This document shows, piece by piece, positions 46,745-58,074 of a stretch of DNA of 64,000 bases. The position numbers and the translations under genes were made by a program. How positions within the stretch are numbered: position 1 is the first letter of the stretch; every line of letters starts with the position of its first letter. Origin of the DNA: Inia geoffrensis (Eukaryota; Chordata; Mammalia; Artiodactyla; Iniidae); NCBI GenBank assembly GCA_036417435.1, contig CM070916.1:20333552-20397551 (forward strand), in the 5' to 3' direction. The notes beneath the pieces were generated by a model. The model did no database searches and was not told the DNA's origin. It saw nothing but the letters and a program-made list of their open reading frames with translations.

Positions 46745-46985
46745 AATTATACTTGAGGGCTTCCATGGTGGCGCAGTGGTTGAGAGTCTGCCTGCCGATG
46801 CAGGGGACATGGGTTCGTGACCCGGTCCAGGAAGATCCCACGTGCCGCGGAGCGGCTGGGCCCGTGAGCCACGGCCGCTGAGCCTGCACGTCCGGAGCCT
46901 GTGCTCCGCAACGGGAGAGGCCACGCCAGTGAGAGGCCCGCGTACCGCAAAAAAAAAAAAAAAAAAAAAAAAAATTATACTTGAG
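46745..46985 (+). mobile_element. Short-form CHR SINE with long A tail
   Basis: The body is at 46758-46972. The head GGGCTTCCATGGTGGCGCAG has one substitution. B-box segment and 3' body are intact, followed by about 25 adenines. The duplication AATTATACTTGAG is perfect at 46745-46757 and 46973-46985. The long unbroken A tail and sequence preservation suggest one of the youngest insertions here. Frames of up to 118 codons over it are read-through. Confidence 0.96.
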
Positions 46986-48004
46986 AAGGTTGAGGAAGGT
47001 ATCAAACAGGAAGTAACCGTTCACCTTTGGTTGAAGATGAAAATAATTTATCAGGAAAATAAAAGGCCGGTAGGAGTGGGAGGCATGACATAGAATACTT
47101 ACTCTTGTTGCCTAAATAATTTTACTGAAACATACATATTACATTTTCATTGTTGCTTGGATTTAGCTTGCATGTAAAACAAGATAAAGTCTTATTTATG
47201 CAATTTTCTGTTCTTGATTTAAAGATTCATATAGCCGGGCCCAAACTCACCCTCTGCTCCTAAGACCACGTAGTCAGTCAAGTTCTTCTAAAGAGTAAGT
47301 GTCCTGTCTGCTAGGGCAGAAGAGTATGATATATAACTTCCCCAGTAACCTCAGGGCAAAAATTAGTTTTTAGAACTTGAGATTTCTCCTCTAGGAATGT
47401 CTGACTCCTCTGAGCTTCGACAATAAAAAATTACCCTGGCTTCAGGATACTTTCTGGATGAACAACCAACTCTGTCAAGTACAAGAGAAGGTTACAGATG
47501 GAGCTATGAAAAGGCCAGAATCATGAAAACATGGATGTTTGTAGGTGAATCAAAGTGAATAGACAGTAGCCCTCTGTCATCATCACTTCATCACCTGATT
47601 AGGTAAAATACCAGGAGACAAGGGATCAGACTAAGCGACTGTGACCAGTAAGGACAAGTGGAATCAGCATAAATTTATCATAATTAATATCATCATCATT
47701 AGTAACTTTGAAGTCTACTCATCTTAATGAGTAGGGAACAGTTATCTGCAGAATGCTGAAAAAGACATGGTTTACAGCTCTAGGTATTACAGGGGTGAAA
47801 AAAATAGCACATTCCTTTAGCTGTTATATTTGTACATTTATTACTTAAGCGTAGTAGAGTAATAGGTGCCCCGTCTCCTAAAGCTAACACATAAATACCA
47901 CTAGCTAATATGGCAGATCCATGGCATTTAGGGATCTAACATTGTCAGTATTTCCTATTTGTCGTTCCTCAACTTTTATGACATTTAGACATTTAATTTT
48001 TTAA
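46986..48004. other. Unique sequence
   Basis: No gene or family repeat recognised in about 1 kb. Confidence 0.35.
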
Positions 48005-48235
48005 TTAGCTAATCAGTTACTTAATTTTTATGGTGGTAAAATACACATAACATGAAATCTATCATTTAAAACATTTTTAAATGTACAATTTAGTGGTGAT
48101 AAGTACATCTGCAATGTTATGCCAGCATCACCGCTATCTATTTCCAGAAATTTTTCCTCATCTCTAACAGAAACTTTATACTCATTGATCAGTAATTCCC
48201 CATCTCTTCTTCCCTCCAACACTTGGTAAGCTCTG
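48005..48235 (-). mobile_element. Antisense old L1 3'UTR fragment
   Basis: 'tttttatggtggtaaaatacacataacatgaaatctatcatttaaaacatttttaaatgtacaatttagtgg' and 'ccagcatcaccgctatctatttccagaaatttttcctcatc' match old L1M 3'UTR sequence read antisense. Confidence 0.85.
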
Positions 48236-48847
48236 TTAGACTTTCTTAGACATTTTTATTTTGTAGAACCCAATTCAACCTCACCAAGCTGCAAGGCTGG
48301 TATAAGGTATCACTTGAGTAATGACTGAGTTTGGTTAATGTTGACAATATCCATTTCAATTCCACTTTGTTGACTCTTACTCGTGTATCGTACAAACATT
48401 TATTGTGAATATGGGGATTCTTGAAAAACTCAAGTTTTAAGTCACTAGAATATTAGGGATCTATTCACTTGGTTATTTCTTATCGGGCATTCAACCAGAA
48501 TTTGACACACATATACACTCACATATAAACGTGTACCAACCAATGCAAAAATCTATTGACTTTGCCAAGAAAAAATGTCATGGCCTGTGCTAGGCAAAGC
48601 AGAACATGAGCTGATGACTGGAAATTGCTTCATTTTCTAAATTGCAGGTTACAGGCACTAAGGAAGTATCCCAGACTTTTACCAAAATCTCTCATTGATT
48701 ATGAAAACAAACATCTTTTGAAATGAAAAAAATAAATTAAAGATTAATTTGGAGGTGTTAAATTTGAGCCAAAGACAGGACCTTGCCTATGGAACAAAAT
48801 AAAACAAAACAGAATACAACAGTGTAGAAGGTTCCCAAAGTTGGGGT
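48236..48847. other. Unique sequence
   Basis: Nothing recognised. Confidence 0.3.
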
Positions 48848-49151
48848 AAAAGATAAACATCCGGGACTTCCCTGGTGGCGCAGTGGTTGGGAGTCCGCCT
48901 GCCGATGCAGGGGACGCGGGTTCATGCCCTGGTCCGGGAAGATCCCACATGGCTGCGGAGCGGCTGGGCCCGTGAGCCAGAACTACTGAGCCTGTGCTCT
49001 AGAGCCCACAGGCCACAGCTACTGGAGCCTGTGTGCCTAGAGCCCGTGCTCTGCACCAAGAGAAGCCACCGCAGTGAGAAGCCCGCGCACAGCAACGAGA
49101 ACCCAGCACAGCCAAAAATAATAAATAAACACACAAAAAAGATAAATATCC
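48848..49151 (+). mobile_element. Long-form CHR SINE
   Basis: The body is at 48863-49136 with head GGGACTTCCCTGGTGGCGCA. Its middle contains an extra 'gagcctgtgctctagagcccacaggccacagctactg' segment, and it ends 'gcaacgagaacccagcacagcc' plus an A-rich tail. Target copies AAAAGATAAACATCC (48848-48862) and AAAAGATAAATATCC (49137-49151) differ at one base. The 129-codon frame is read-through. Confidence 0.94.
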
Positions 49152-49981
49152 AGTTAATAACAAATGCCAGTTTAAAACGAAGAGGGAAAACCTTGTCATC
49201 TCCACAGATAAGTTTTATATCTCAACTCACTGTTTTGGAAATATCAGAACATACGGGAATTTAAAAAATAATTGGAATGGAGGGGGGTTAATGGAAAAAC
49301 AATTTTATCTGTCAAAGATCACTAAAAAGCAAACAAAAAACCAATAAACCAATGCAACTATAAAGGGCATATTCATCAATAATCCTCGCTGTGTTTCAAA
49401 GGTGCATGGATGCCACAAAAACATCTACATCATCACATAAATATACTTTTACTGTTTATCTGTGTCGGGTATGACATCTATGGCCTCACACACTCCCTCT
49501 TAAAGTATCAGGTTTACTTATCTAGCAGAGTTTTTCAGTGTGTTTGCATTTGGAAAAGAACACCTTCTGCATCTTTACTAAACCTTAAATAAATTATGCA
49601 TTAAATCATACTTTTGCTACAAAACATATTTGGTCCCAGGGACAACAATTTAAATCCACACCCAACATTGGATATATCTATTAATAATTTAAGAAAAAAA
49701 TTTCTTGGATACCACGACCTATAGCTCATGAATTTATAGTTTTACATGATTAAATGAATCCACAGTCAGGAATCAAGCTACTGAACAAGCATACATTTGC
49801 CAAGATGGCCTATAAGAATAATTGGATCATCTAAAAGAAGACATTTGTTAAGCAAATCAATCAAATCCATCTAGCCTGACACAACTGGTTGTCATTTCTG
49901 CATAAATGAAATTTATACTACATGAATATTATTTAAATCAGAGAAAATACGATAGGAAGAATACAGTATTAATAAGGGCTC
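49152..49981. other. Unique sequence between two opposed CHR SINEs
   Basis: No gene recognised in this 0.83-kb spacer. Confidence 0.35.
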
Positions 49982-50193
49982 TTTTTTTTTTTTCTTTTTT
50001 TGTGGTACACGGGCCTCTCACTGTTGTGGCCTCTCCCGTTGCAGAGCACAGGCTCCGGACGCGCAGGCTCAGCGGCCATGGGCCACGGGCCCAGCCACTC
50101 CGCTGCACGTGGGATCTTCCCGGACTGGGGCACCAACCCATGTCCCCTGCATCGGCAGGCGGACTCTCAACCACTGCGCCACCAGGGAAGCCC
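49982..50193 (-). mobile_element. Antisense short-form CHR SINE
   Basis: The minus-strand head GGGCTTCCCTGGTGGCGCAG is present, with the CHR body and a T-run (A tail) at 49982-50000. I could not find a convincing target duplication: the left GGGCTCTTTT and right GCAGCTCTGCTTT are only weakly alike. Either the duplication has decayed or the insertion was atypical. Confidence 0.9.
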
Positions 50194-52024
50194 TGCAGCT
50201 CTGCTTTCACAGCATGTCCTTCACTATCTGCTCACCTAGAAATGACTAGTTCTCATTTTCTCAATCAAAGCATGTCTCTTGAATGCCACAGATGATAAGA
50301 ATCACCAAAGAAGATTTTATGTAGGAAGCAAACTGAACTTGGCTATTATTAAGTCTTGAAAAGCTGAATCTTGAAGGTCAGAAAAACTTCCTTCTAAAGA
50401 GTCAGAAATTTCTACAAAGTGCTAATGTAAGACAGGCGTCTTCTAGATTCCTGGCGATACTTCTTAAATCTTCAAATCAGATACCTTAAAACCTCCCCAT
50501 GACAAAACACCTCGACATGCTGGATGAGATACTAAAAACACTCTTTTAAATGTATAATAGCTGGAGAAAAAAGTAGGGAAAATCTCCAAGGGCCAAAATC
50601 AAGATGAAACTAAAGAATAGCAAGATGCCCTATCTGGCTGCTGGAGTGGGGTGGGCCTGGGGGTTGAGAGTCTAGAAATCAAGGGCTTCGGGCTTTAATG
50701 TCTTTCAAAGGGAAGAGATGAGGCCTGGCCTGTGCACGGTGGAACAAAAACACACACTGAAATTCTCAAAAACAGGAAGACTAAGACATTAACTATTTTG
50801 CTTATTGATATAAACTCTGTGTGTCTTTACACCAAAAATATGTTGCCAATCATTAAATTTTCACAAATTTTGTAAATGTTGTCAAACAGAGCCATTATTT
50901 TAAATTATGTAAATTTGCAACTAAATAAATTTCATTGAAGACAAAGGTAATAAATTCTCAAAATGCATTTCTTCCTAATTATTTATTACCATACATTTGA
51001 GGTTATTTATGTCTATTGTCTCTGTAGAGTGAAAATATTACAAAATGGTGTTCTTCCAACTACATTTCTTCCAAACCCCATGTTCTGTAATGTCACATTG
51101 GCACCATGAAATTGTCCATGATAGAGCACAATACTACGGAAAACGGCAGATGCTACAGGCCTCATTTACTGCTTTGTAGATTTTCTAGACTTAGGAAAGT
51201 GCTGGAGATTTTGTTAATAAGAAAGATTAACCTTAAAAGTGTGGCATGTCTGTACTTACTACATTGTGAGTCGCATGAAAAAAGTGAGTGTTTGAAATCT
51301 AGTTTATTCACTTCAGCAGTCATTCATATTATTGATGAACAAATGAAATTCCAACATACATTCATCTTTGTTGTTACTCACTAAAAAATCCAGAAATACC
51401 AACCAACATTCATGTTGGAACTACACTCATTTGCCAGTTGCAACCATAGGGAGGCTACAGCTACAAGAGTTGGGCACAAATCAATGAAAGACTGACTATA
51501 CAAATGGACAATATCTAGACCATGTATGACAACAGAACTCTGACCTAAAACTTCTGCAGCAATTGCCCCAGAACATTCAGGACTTAGTCTATGTCTTCAA
51601 ACTTCCCTTTTTTTTTTCATCCTCCCTTCCAAATGAGGATAAATCAGAGAACAGAATAGCTCCCAATCTCATCACATAAGATGACGGCTTCTAATTAGCC
51701 TGCCCTTCTCAACAACCTCCAATCAGAGCATACCTGAAGCTTCCCCATTTTCCCCCTACTGTAAAGTTTTCCCACCGCCCTACATCCAATGCCTTTCTGT
51801 CTCTGCCAAATGCATGTGATGGATGGCTGAATCCCTTGATAGGGCAAGTTCTGAATATAGAGCCTCTGTTTATTCTCACTTGCGGGTCTTTGATTATACC
51901 CACAAAAGCATTCTATGAGAATCAACTGGCCATATGGAACTTAAAATTAAGAGTATTTTATATTTTATTATTACTTGTAATAGGTGCACTATATATCCTT
52001 TCTTATTAAGATTTATAATAAATC
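50194..52024. other. Long unique stretch
   Basis: About 1.8 kb with no recognised exon or transposon. The 92-codon frame at 51106-51384 has no recognisable domain and no surrounding gene structure. Confidence 0.4.
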
Positions 52025-52027
52025 TGT

Positions 52028-52066
<39 letters not shown>
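52025..52066. repeat. (GT)n microsatellite
   Basis: About 20 units, with one TATG interruption near the left end. Confidence 0.97.
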
Positions 52067-52068
<2 letters not shown>

Positions 52069-53210
52069 GCCTTTTTTTCCCCCAAAGAGCTGGTTGTTAG
52101 ACATTTATCAGCACAGCAGTGAGCTTACACTCTGTGAAATATCGCTTAGGAAAAAAAAAAATGACCCACTGGTACAGGGGAGACAACATAAATTCCGAGT
52201 AGGAAAAGAGAAACAAACCAGACCCCACAAAATTTTAACCTTGGGTCTGTTCTCACTTGAGTTTGGAATGCAACTTTATACCACTTACGTGATCCAAGGA
52301 TTCTCCCCAAAAACAGTCCTCGTCAATGGTACCCTTGTGAAGTCTGGCGGAAGCCAACACAAATCCTTTCTGGAGAGACTCACCCAAATTCCAATTTATC
52401 TACTATTCCACAGGTGAAGTCCTACTGAGGATGAGCCCACAATCAAAACTCCAAACAATTGACCATGACCATGATTAACCAAACACAATAAATAGCAATA
52501 TTCATCCCTGTAAGAACTACGAATTACAACTAATAGACCCCTTGAAATATAAGAACATGAAAAACATCATATTTACTGAAAGTCCTTAAAGATAAGGCAC
52601 AAATGGGGTTGGGATTTTTTTTTTTTCTTTAACTGTCTAGTGGCTATAGAACAAGCAAAATAAAACCTAGGTATCTTATGTTTAAATTAGGTCTTTCTTC
52701 AAATTACCAAGGTGCTAGAAGAAATGGGAATTTGTTCCAGCTTATAGAGACTTGCTGTAGTTACAGAAATCCCTTGTACAGAGGCATTTCATCCCACGAA
52801 TGCCCTGGTTGTCTGAGGGGAACCACGTAGGACTAGCAGCTACTATGTGGAACCTCGCTGAGCGGGGGATGTTTGGCGATGGGAGAGCTTAGTTGTGGGA
52901 TTTGTGACTGACGCCGTTATTTCAGGAAAAATAACACATCATTCATAAAATACATTTCAATCAAACCAGAGGACTGGGGCAAGGACAGCATTTACTAATG
53001 TGCAAAATTAGAGCCTTCCCTCCTTCAACTGTCCTTAGCTCTTCCTGCTAACTCATTCTCAGATAAGAGTTAGTGCCACGCATTCCTTGAGGCTTTTTAA
53101 TGCAGAAGAGTAGGAGTCATGAGAAACAAGACTGGAGAGATAGGGGAAGGGGAAAATGCTTTAAGAAAAGCTCCTGAAACTTGGATTTGAGGGCAAGCAG
53201 GCATCTTTCA
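52067..53210. other. Unique sequence
   Basis: No gene or family repeat recognised. The 107-codon frame at 52094-52417 is the longest one outside repeats on this strand; it shows no domain, signal peptide or codon pattern I can defend. A T-run lies at 52615-52627. Confidence 0.35.
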
Positions 53211-53275
53211 GTTGGGTACCTGGAAACAGACTCTGAGGCAGATATTTGAGTGCAGGAGAAATAAGAGTCAGATAA
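53211..53275. repeat. Unclassified dispersed-repeat-like segment
   Basis: 'gggtacctggaaacagactctgaggcagatatttgagtgcaggagaaataa' has the same word order as the segment at 19885-19970. It is likely the same unnamed interspersed family. Confidence 0.35.
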
Positions 53276-53729
53276 ACAGATTTGGACAGAGGGCAGAAAT
53301 GGACTGCAATGTGGCTGCAGTGGAGACCTCGGCTATTCCTATGAGGAACTCTGCGATTGCGATGCGTGCAATTCCACTGAATGAAATTATGCACCAGCGT
53401 GAGAGTGAGATGAGGGATGTGACTTTTCTAATCTCTTATCAATGTGTCAGTTTTGAGTATCTCTTATGTAGGTTGTCAATGGGTTAAGCCAGTTTCTTGA
53501 TTCTGATTCTAAGCAGTTCTTGCCTTAGTAAATACTACTTTAGAGCCTCCCCCCTTCTAAGATGGGATTCCGTGTAGAATATACTATGCATGGAAGCGTG
53601 TAGCAATTGAGAGAGAATCCACTGTTCACTCCTGCAACCAATATTCATTGTCTTTGCCTTAAGCTACATACCATTTTTTGGATGAATAGAGACACAGAGA
53701 CTAGATGTGCAATCAAGAGCTATTGGGGC
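53276..53729. other. Unique sequence
   Basis: Nothing recognised. Confidence 0.3.
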
Positions 53730-53794
53730 CATCAAAAACCTGCACAGAGCCCTGTGGGAGAACCAAGAAGGCAGAGGTCAGCTCCACCTTGTAG

Positions 53795-53853
<59 letters not shown>

Positions 53854-54060
53854 AGGAGCCATAAAGAAAGGGATGTTGGGTTTCATTTTGAAGGATGGGC
53901 AGATATTTGTGGACTTTGGGAAAAGGGAATGGGGTAAGACAATGCAGGCAGAAGGAGCAGAAAAAATGAAAGAGAAAATGTGGGAGTCACAAAATATCCT
54001 TCCATCAGCATCAAAACCTACACTGCTACACTGTTATATTGCTCTGCAGCTGCTTTCCTG
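53730..54060 (-). repeat. Probable antisense L2 fragment containing (AAAT)n
   Basis: 'aaagaaagggatgttgggtttcattttgaaggatgggcagatatttg' and 'aatgcaggcagaaggagcagaaaaaatg' fit the antisense L2 pattern 'gagacctgaaggatgagtagg...ttccaggcagagggaacagcatgtg'. The tetranucleotide array interrupts it. Confidence 0.5.
53799..53854. repeat. (AAAT)n microsatellite
   Basis: About 14 uninterrupted AAAT units. Likely polymorphic. Confidence 0.98.
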
Positions 54061-54097
54061 TAACATTTGTCAAGTAGTTTGAAGATACTGTTAGTGT

Positions 54098-54655
54098 CGT
54101 TTGGCAGCATCTAAGATGGCCCCCATAGATCCCCACCTCCTGGCATTCATACCCTTGTGCAGTCCCTCTCGCTGAGTGTGAGTTGGACATAGGAACTTGC
54201 TTCTAATGAATAGAATACGACGGAAGTGATGGTATGTCACTTCCAAGATTAGGTTACAAAGAGCCTGTGGCTTTTTTCTTCTTCTACCTCTCTTGCCTGC
54301 TCACTTTGTGGGAAGGCAGTTCACATGTGCTGAACTCCCCTGTGGAGAAGCCCATGTGACAAGGAACTACAGGAGGACTCCAACCAACAGCCAATGAAGA
54401 CCTGAGGTTCTCAGTACAACAGCCCATAAGGGAGCTTGGAAGCAGATCCTATTACAGCAGAGCCTTCAGATGAGACCACAGACCTAGCTGACACCTTGAC
54501 TCTAGCCTTATGAGTAACCCTGAGGCAGAGACACACAGCTAAGCTTCACCCAGATTCCTGACCATGGAAACTTGGAGACAATAAAGGTGCGTTTTAAGAT
54601 GCTAAATAAGTTTCAGAGTCATTTGTTCTGTAGCATTAGATGACTAATTTAGTTA
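54098..54655 (+). repeat. MaLR-like solo LTR
   Basis: This is nearly complete. The start is 'ggcagcatctaagatggcccccatagatccccacctcctggcattcatacccttg'. The middle has 'gaatacgacggaagtgatggtatgtcacttccaagattaggttacaaag' and 'ctgtggagaagcccatgtgacaaggaactacagg'. The end is 'gagtaaccctgaggcagagacacacagctaagc...cctgaccatggaaacttgg', then GACAATAAAGGTGCGTTTTAAGATGCTAAAT. The sequence order is that of a mammalian LTR with its polyadenylation signal near the end. I assign MLT1/MaLR type without naming a subfamily. No internal retroviral genes are present. Confidence 0.75.
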
Positions 54656-54962
54656 GCATGCTGCCCTCTGGGTGAAATGCTTTCTACTATCATGAATGGA
54701 GACAGTAGCTAAGTTTCACATTTAGACAAGGCTTCTGTTATATAATAAGATGTTAAACTTTGCATCCCAGCCCAGACTTAGGAATTCTCTTCAATGTTCA
54801 AATATCTTCCTTACATATAGCTGACCAGCTCAGACGGCATCACGTAAGAGATTTCTGTTCATTAGGTACCGCTAAAGAAAGACTCTATTAATACAAGAAT
54901 CAAAACTGATACTACATCATTTTGCATCATGCTAAAGTTCTCTACGTTTTTGAAGACCAATT
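54656..54962. other. Unique sequence
   Basis: Nothing recognised. Confidence 0.3.
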
Positions 54963-55329
54963 TAAACGTACTTTTTAGGGACTTCCCTGGTGGTGCAGTG
55001 GTTAAGAATCCGCCTGCCAATGCAGGGGACACAGGTTCGAGCCCTGGTCCGGGAATATCCCACATGCCATGGAGCAATTAAGCCCATGCGCCACAACTAC
55101 TGAGCCTGTGAGCCACAACTACTGAGCCCATGTGCCACAACTACGGAAGCCCACGCACCTAGAGCCCATGGTCTGCAACACGAGAAGCTACTGCAGTGAG
55201 AAGCCCACGCCCCACAACGAAGAGCAGCCCCTGCTCACTGCAACTAGAGAAAGACTGCATAAAGCAACGAAGACCCAATGCAGCCTAAAATAAATTAATT
55301 AATTAAAAAATAAATAAACATACTTTTTA
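54963..55329 (+). mobile_element. Longest CHR SINE copy, with 22-bp triplication
   Basis: The body is at 54978-55314 (337 bp). The head GGGACTTCCCTGGTGGTGCAG is followed by a B-box-like GGTTCGAGCCC. Three tandem 22-base units of the GCCACAACTACTGAGCC type lie at 55090-55111, 55112-55133 and 55134-55155, then the long-form 3' end ('gcaacgaagacccaatgcagcc') and an A/T tail. Target copies TAAACGTACTTTTTA (54963-54977) and TAAACATACTTTTTA (55315-55329) differ at one of 15 bases. Confidence 0.95.
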
Positions 55330-56129
55330 AAGTCCTGGGTAAAGATATATTGCCTCTCCTCTTGCATAGGGTCCTGGAGACCTGAGACATGTCCTACAAA
55401 AGAGTTTATATTTAAGTGTCTATTTTGACGAATATACTATTTCCTGGATGGTCTTATTAGGACTGGAATGATTGGCATATCATCTCTCTCTAAGGACAGG
55501 CAAAGCAGCTGCACAAAAATGTGCTTTGGTTCGTTCATGTGGAAAAAGTTGATATTCTCACTGTTTCAGAAATCACTCAACTATTCCATGTATTATACAA
55601 GGCTTTGAAAATAAAAATAAAATCCACTACTGACTAGTGTGTCAAAATATATCTTGGAAGCAGCGTGTACTGGACTGCCACTGCCAACATTTCAAACCAT
55701 TGGCTTTCACCCTAATCACAGGCCCCAATTGACATCCCTCTGATGAATTCACATGGTGGGCCCGCGGATCTGAAAAAGTCAAGTTTTCCAGTTACAAGGG
55801 ATGTTAGAGATCACCTAGTGAGAACAATATTGCCTGCATCCACCAGTCAGTGTTGAACTACACTATTCAGTTTCTAACTACCCATTAGAAAATTTTAAAA
55901 TCTTGACTTCTATTTTGTGTAGCTGTTCAAACATTATGTATTTTGGGTATAATAGAAGTTTTATATGGGTTATTTTAGATATTCAGTGGGCTTACTGAAT
56001 CCAGCATGACAGATGTTTGTGTTGCAGCACGTCTTTTAGGGCCTGTTGCTCACATCTAATGACAGCACTTTACGAGAAGGTCAGAAATGAGATTGTTAAC
56101 TTAATGCAATGCGACTTATGTGTCAAAAC
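55330..56129. other. Unique sequence
   Basis: Nothing recognised. Confidence 0.3.
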
Positions 56130-56415
56130 TCTTCTTGATTTTTACTTTTTTGTTTTGGAAAATTTCTAACACCCAGAGAAATAGGGAGAACCTCCATGCA
56201 CTTATCATTCAGTTTCATCAATTATTAAGAAAACAATCTTGTTTGTCTACTCTCCATCCATCCCATGATGGTAAGATTATTTTAAATCAAGTCCCAGACA
56301 TCTTTATATTTCCTCTGTAAATATTCACTATGTGTTGATATGAGATAAAGACTCTTAACAAACAAAACCACAATACCGTTATTATGCTTAAAAATGAAAA
56401 CACATCCTAAATATG
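56130..56415. repeat. Old L1-like fragment
   Basis: 'ggaaaatttctaacacccagagaaatagggagaacctccatgcacttatcattcagtttcatcaattatt' and 'tcaagtcccagacatctttatatttcc...accacaataccgttatta' follow an old L1/HAL1 non-coding segment, probably antisense. Orientation and subfamily are uncertain. Confidence 0.5.
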
Positions 56416-57004
56416 TTCAGTGTTCAGCCTTTAACTGTCTTATAAGTATTCTTATAAATACATTTCACTCACCTTTCTTGTGCTATTTGGCTCTTGTATA
56501 TGACCTTAAGATCTAGAGGCACCATTCAACTCAGAAGCGATTCATTATGCCTGATATCTATCTATCCATCCAAACATCCATCCATCCGCACTAGATCTAA
56601 TACCTCATCTGTAAGGGCTACAGAGGAGGCCTTCTCTGTCACAAAATTCAAAAACACTAGAAAAGCTGGGGGAAGACAAGTTAATATTCCCAATTCTCAT
56701 ATATTTTTAAAGTAATGGCTTCTATTAAATTGAAGCAGATACATGTAGAAAAAGGATGAAGTCAAGAAACTACTAAGAATTTTAAAGTTCAATGGGGACA
56801 CAAGAGGAGTGTGTAAATAATAATGCAAGATAGAAAATAATAAGTATCAAAAGAGAGGTTGAAGTAAAATGATTTAGGAGCTCAGAGCAAGAATAAAAAA
56901 CTTCTTAAAAATTAAAAAAAAAACTTCTTCTCTTTCCACTATTTTGCATAAGTTATACATATTATTCTACATAAGAAACGAAAATTTAAGGTAGTCTCCA
57001 TAAT
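56416..57004. other. Unique sequence with a (CCAT)n patch
   Basis: A (ATCC)n-like patch, CTATCTATCCATCCAAACATC, lies at about 56558-56588. Otherwise nothing recognised. Confidence 0.4.
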
Positions 57005-57190
57005 AACCACAGCTGTGCCACTTGACTTTATGAGCTCTGGAAGTTACTCATGGCTTCCGTGCCTCAGTTTCCCCCTCTGAAAACTGGAGAAAATGTTTAT
57101 ATTTACCTTCCAGTTTTTGTGAGCATGAAATTGAGGTAGTGTATGTGATACATTTAATGTATGTGATACATGTACATTTGTTCATTAATA
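57005..57190 (+). repeat. MIR SINE
   Basis: 'gccacttgactttatgagctctggaagttactcatggcttccgtgcctcagtttccccctctgaaaac' is a clear MIR core. The tail is worn. Confidence 0.8.
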
Positions 57191-57812
57191 TTAAAAAAGG
57201 ACTGTTTAGTGTCCTTAAAATTTTGCTTCTCGTTTTTTTATGACTCACCTGTCATGTCAGCAGATGTGAACTGAACAAACATAACTCCAAGGCTTTGTCT
57301 GAATAAATATTTTCTTTCCTGTGTAAATGTGAACAATTAAGATACAATGCAGGCTGTCAAAATTTTGGCTTTGTATTAAACACTTTTACATTTGTTTCCT
57401 TATCCCTAATTTACACTGAGCAAGCCAGTGCTTTTCTCCAAACATTAAAGAAGAATTTCTATCTTTTGACAATTTAAACTATTCAGGCATGCCCAATGCA
57501 TAGAGAATCAAATGTTTTCTGACATGTTCAATTGCTCCTTCATTTTTAATTGCAAGTCAGTCAGGACTCAACTGCAAGATCCCTTTTCATACAGCCTAAT
57601 GTTTCTTCCCTTCCTGCAAAAAAATCCTGTTCCAATTAAAAAAAAAATATGTGAACTGAATGCTTCTAATTTAGAATCTGTCACCTTCATAACCTCCAAA
57701 AGCTCTTAGAACATCAAGGAGGATTGTCTTTGTCATTCAATTTTCTGATGCCTTTCTAAGTTTCTCTCTTTTTATTTGCCTGAAAAATCTTGCTCGTTGG
57801 AATTTTATATTT
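57191..57812. other. Unique sequence
   Basis: Nothing recognised. Confidence 0.3.
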
Positions 57813-58074
57813 TGGACACCATTTTTTAATTTTTTTTTAATTAATTAATTTATTTATTTATTTTTTGCGGTACGCGGGCCTCTCACTGTTGTGGCCTCTC
57901 CCTTTGTGGAGCACAGGCTCCGGAAGCGCAGGCTCAGCGGCCATGGCTCACAGGCGCAGCTGCTCCGCGGCATGTGGGATCCTCCCGGACAGGGGCTAGA
58001 ACCCGCATCCCCTGCATTTGCAGGCAGACCCCCAACCACTGCGCCACCAGGGAAGCCCCTGGACACCATTTTTT
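57813..58074 (-). mobile_element. Antisense short-form CHR SINE
   Basis: The body is at 57828-58059. The minus-strand head GGGGCTTCCCTGGTGGCGCAG is intact. The tail is a mixed A/T (TTAATTAATT, TTTATTTA) stretch. The duplication TGGACACCATTTTTT is perfect over 15 bases at 57813-57827 and 58060-58074. Confidence 0.95.

Noticed and set aside
46668..47024. Open frame of 118 codons on the minus strand with a poly-Phe run
   Set aside because: The Phe run is the CHR poly(A) tail read in reverse and the rest is CHR body.
52094..52417. Open frame of 107 codons in sequence without recognised repeats
   Set aside because: There is no domain, signal peptide or exon structure I can identify, and frames of this length are expected by chance in 64 kb over six frames.
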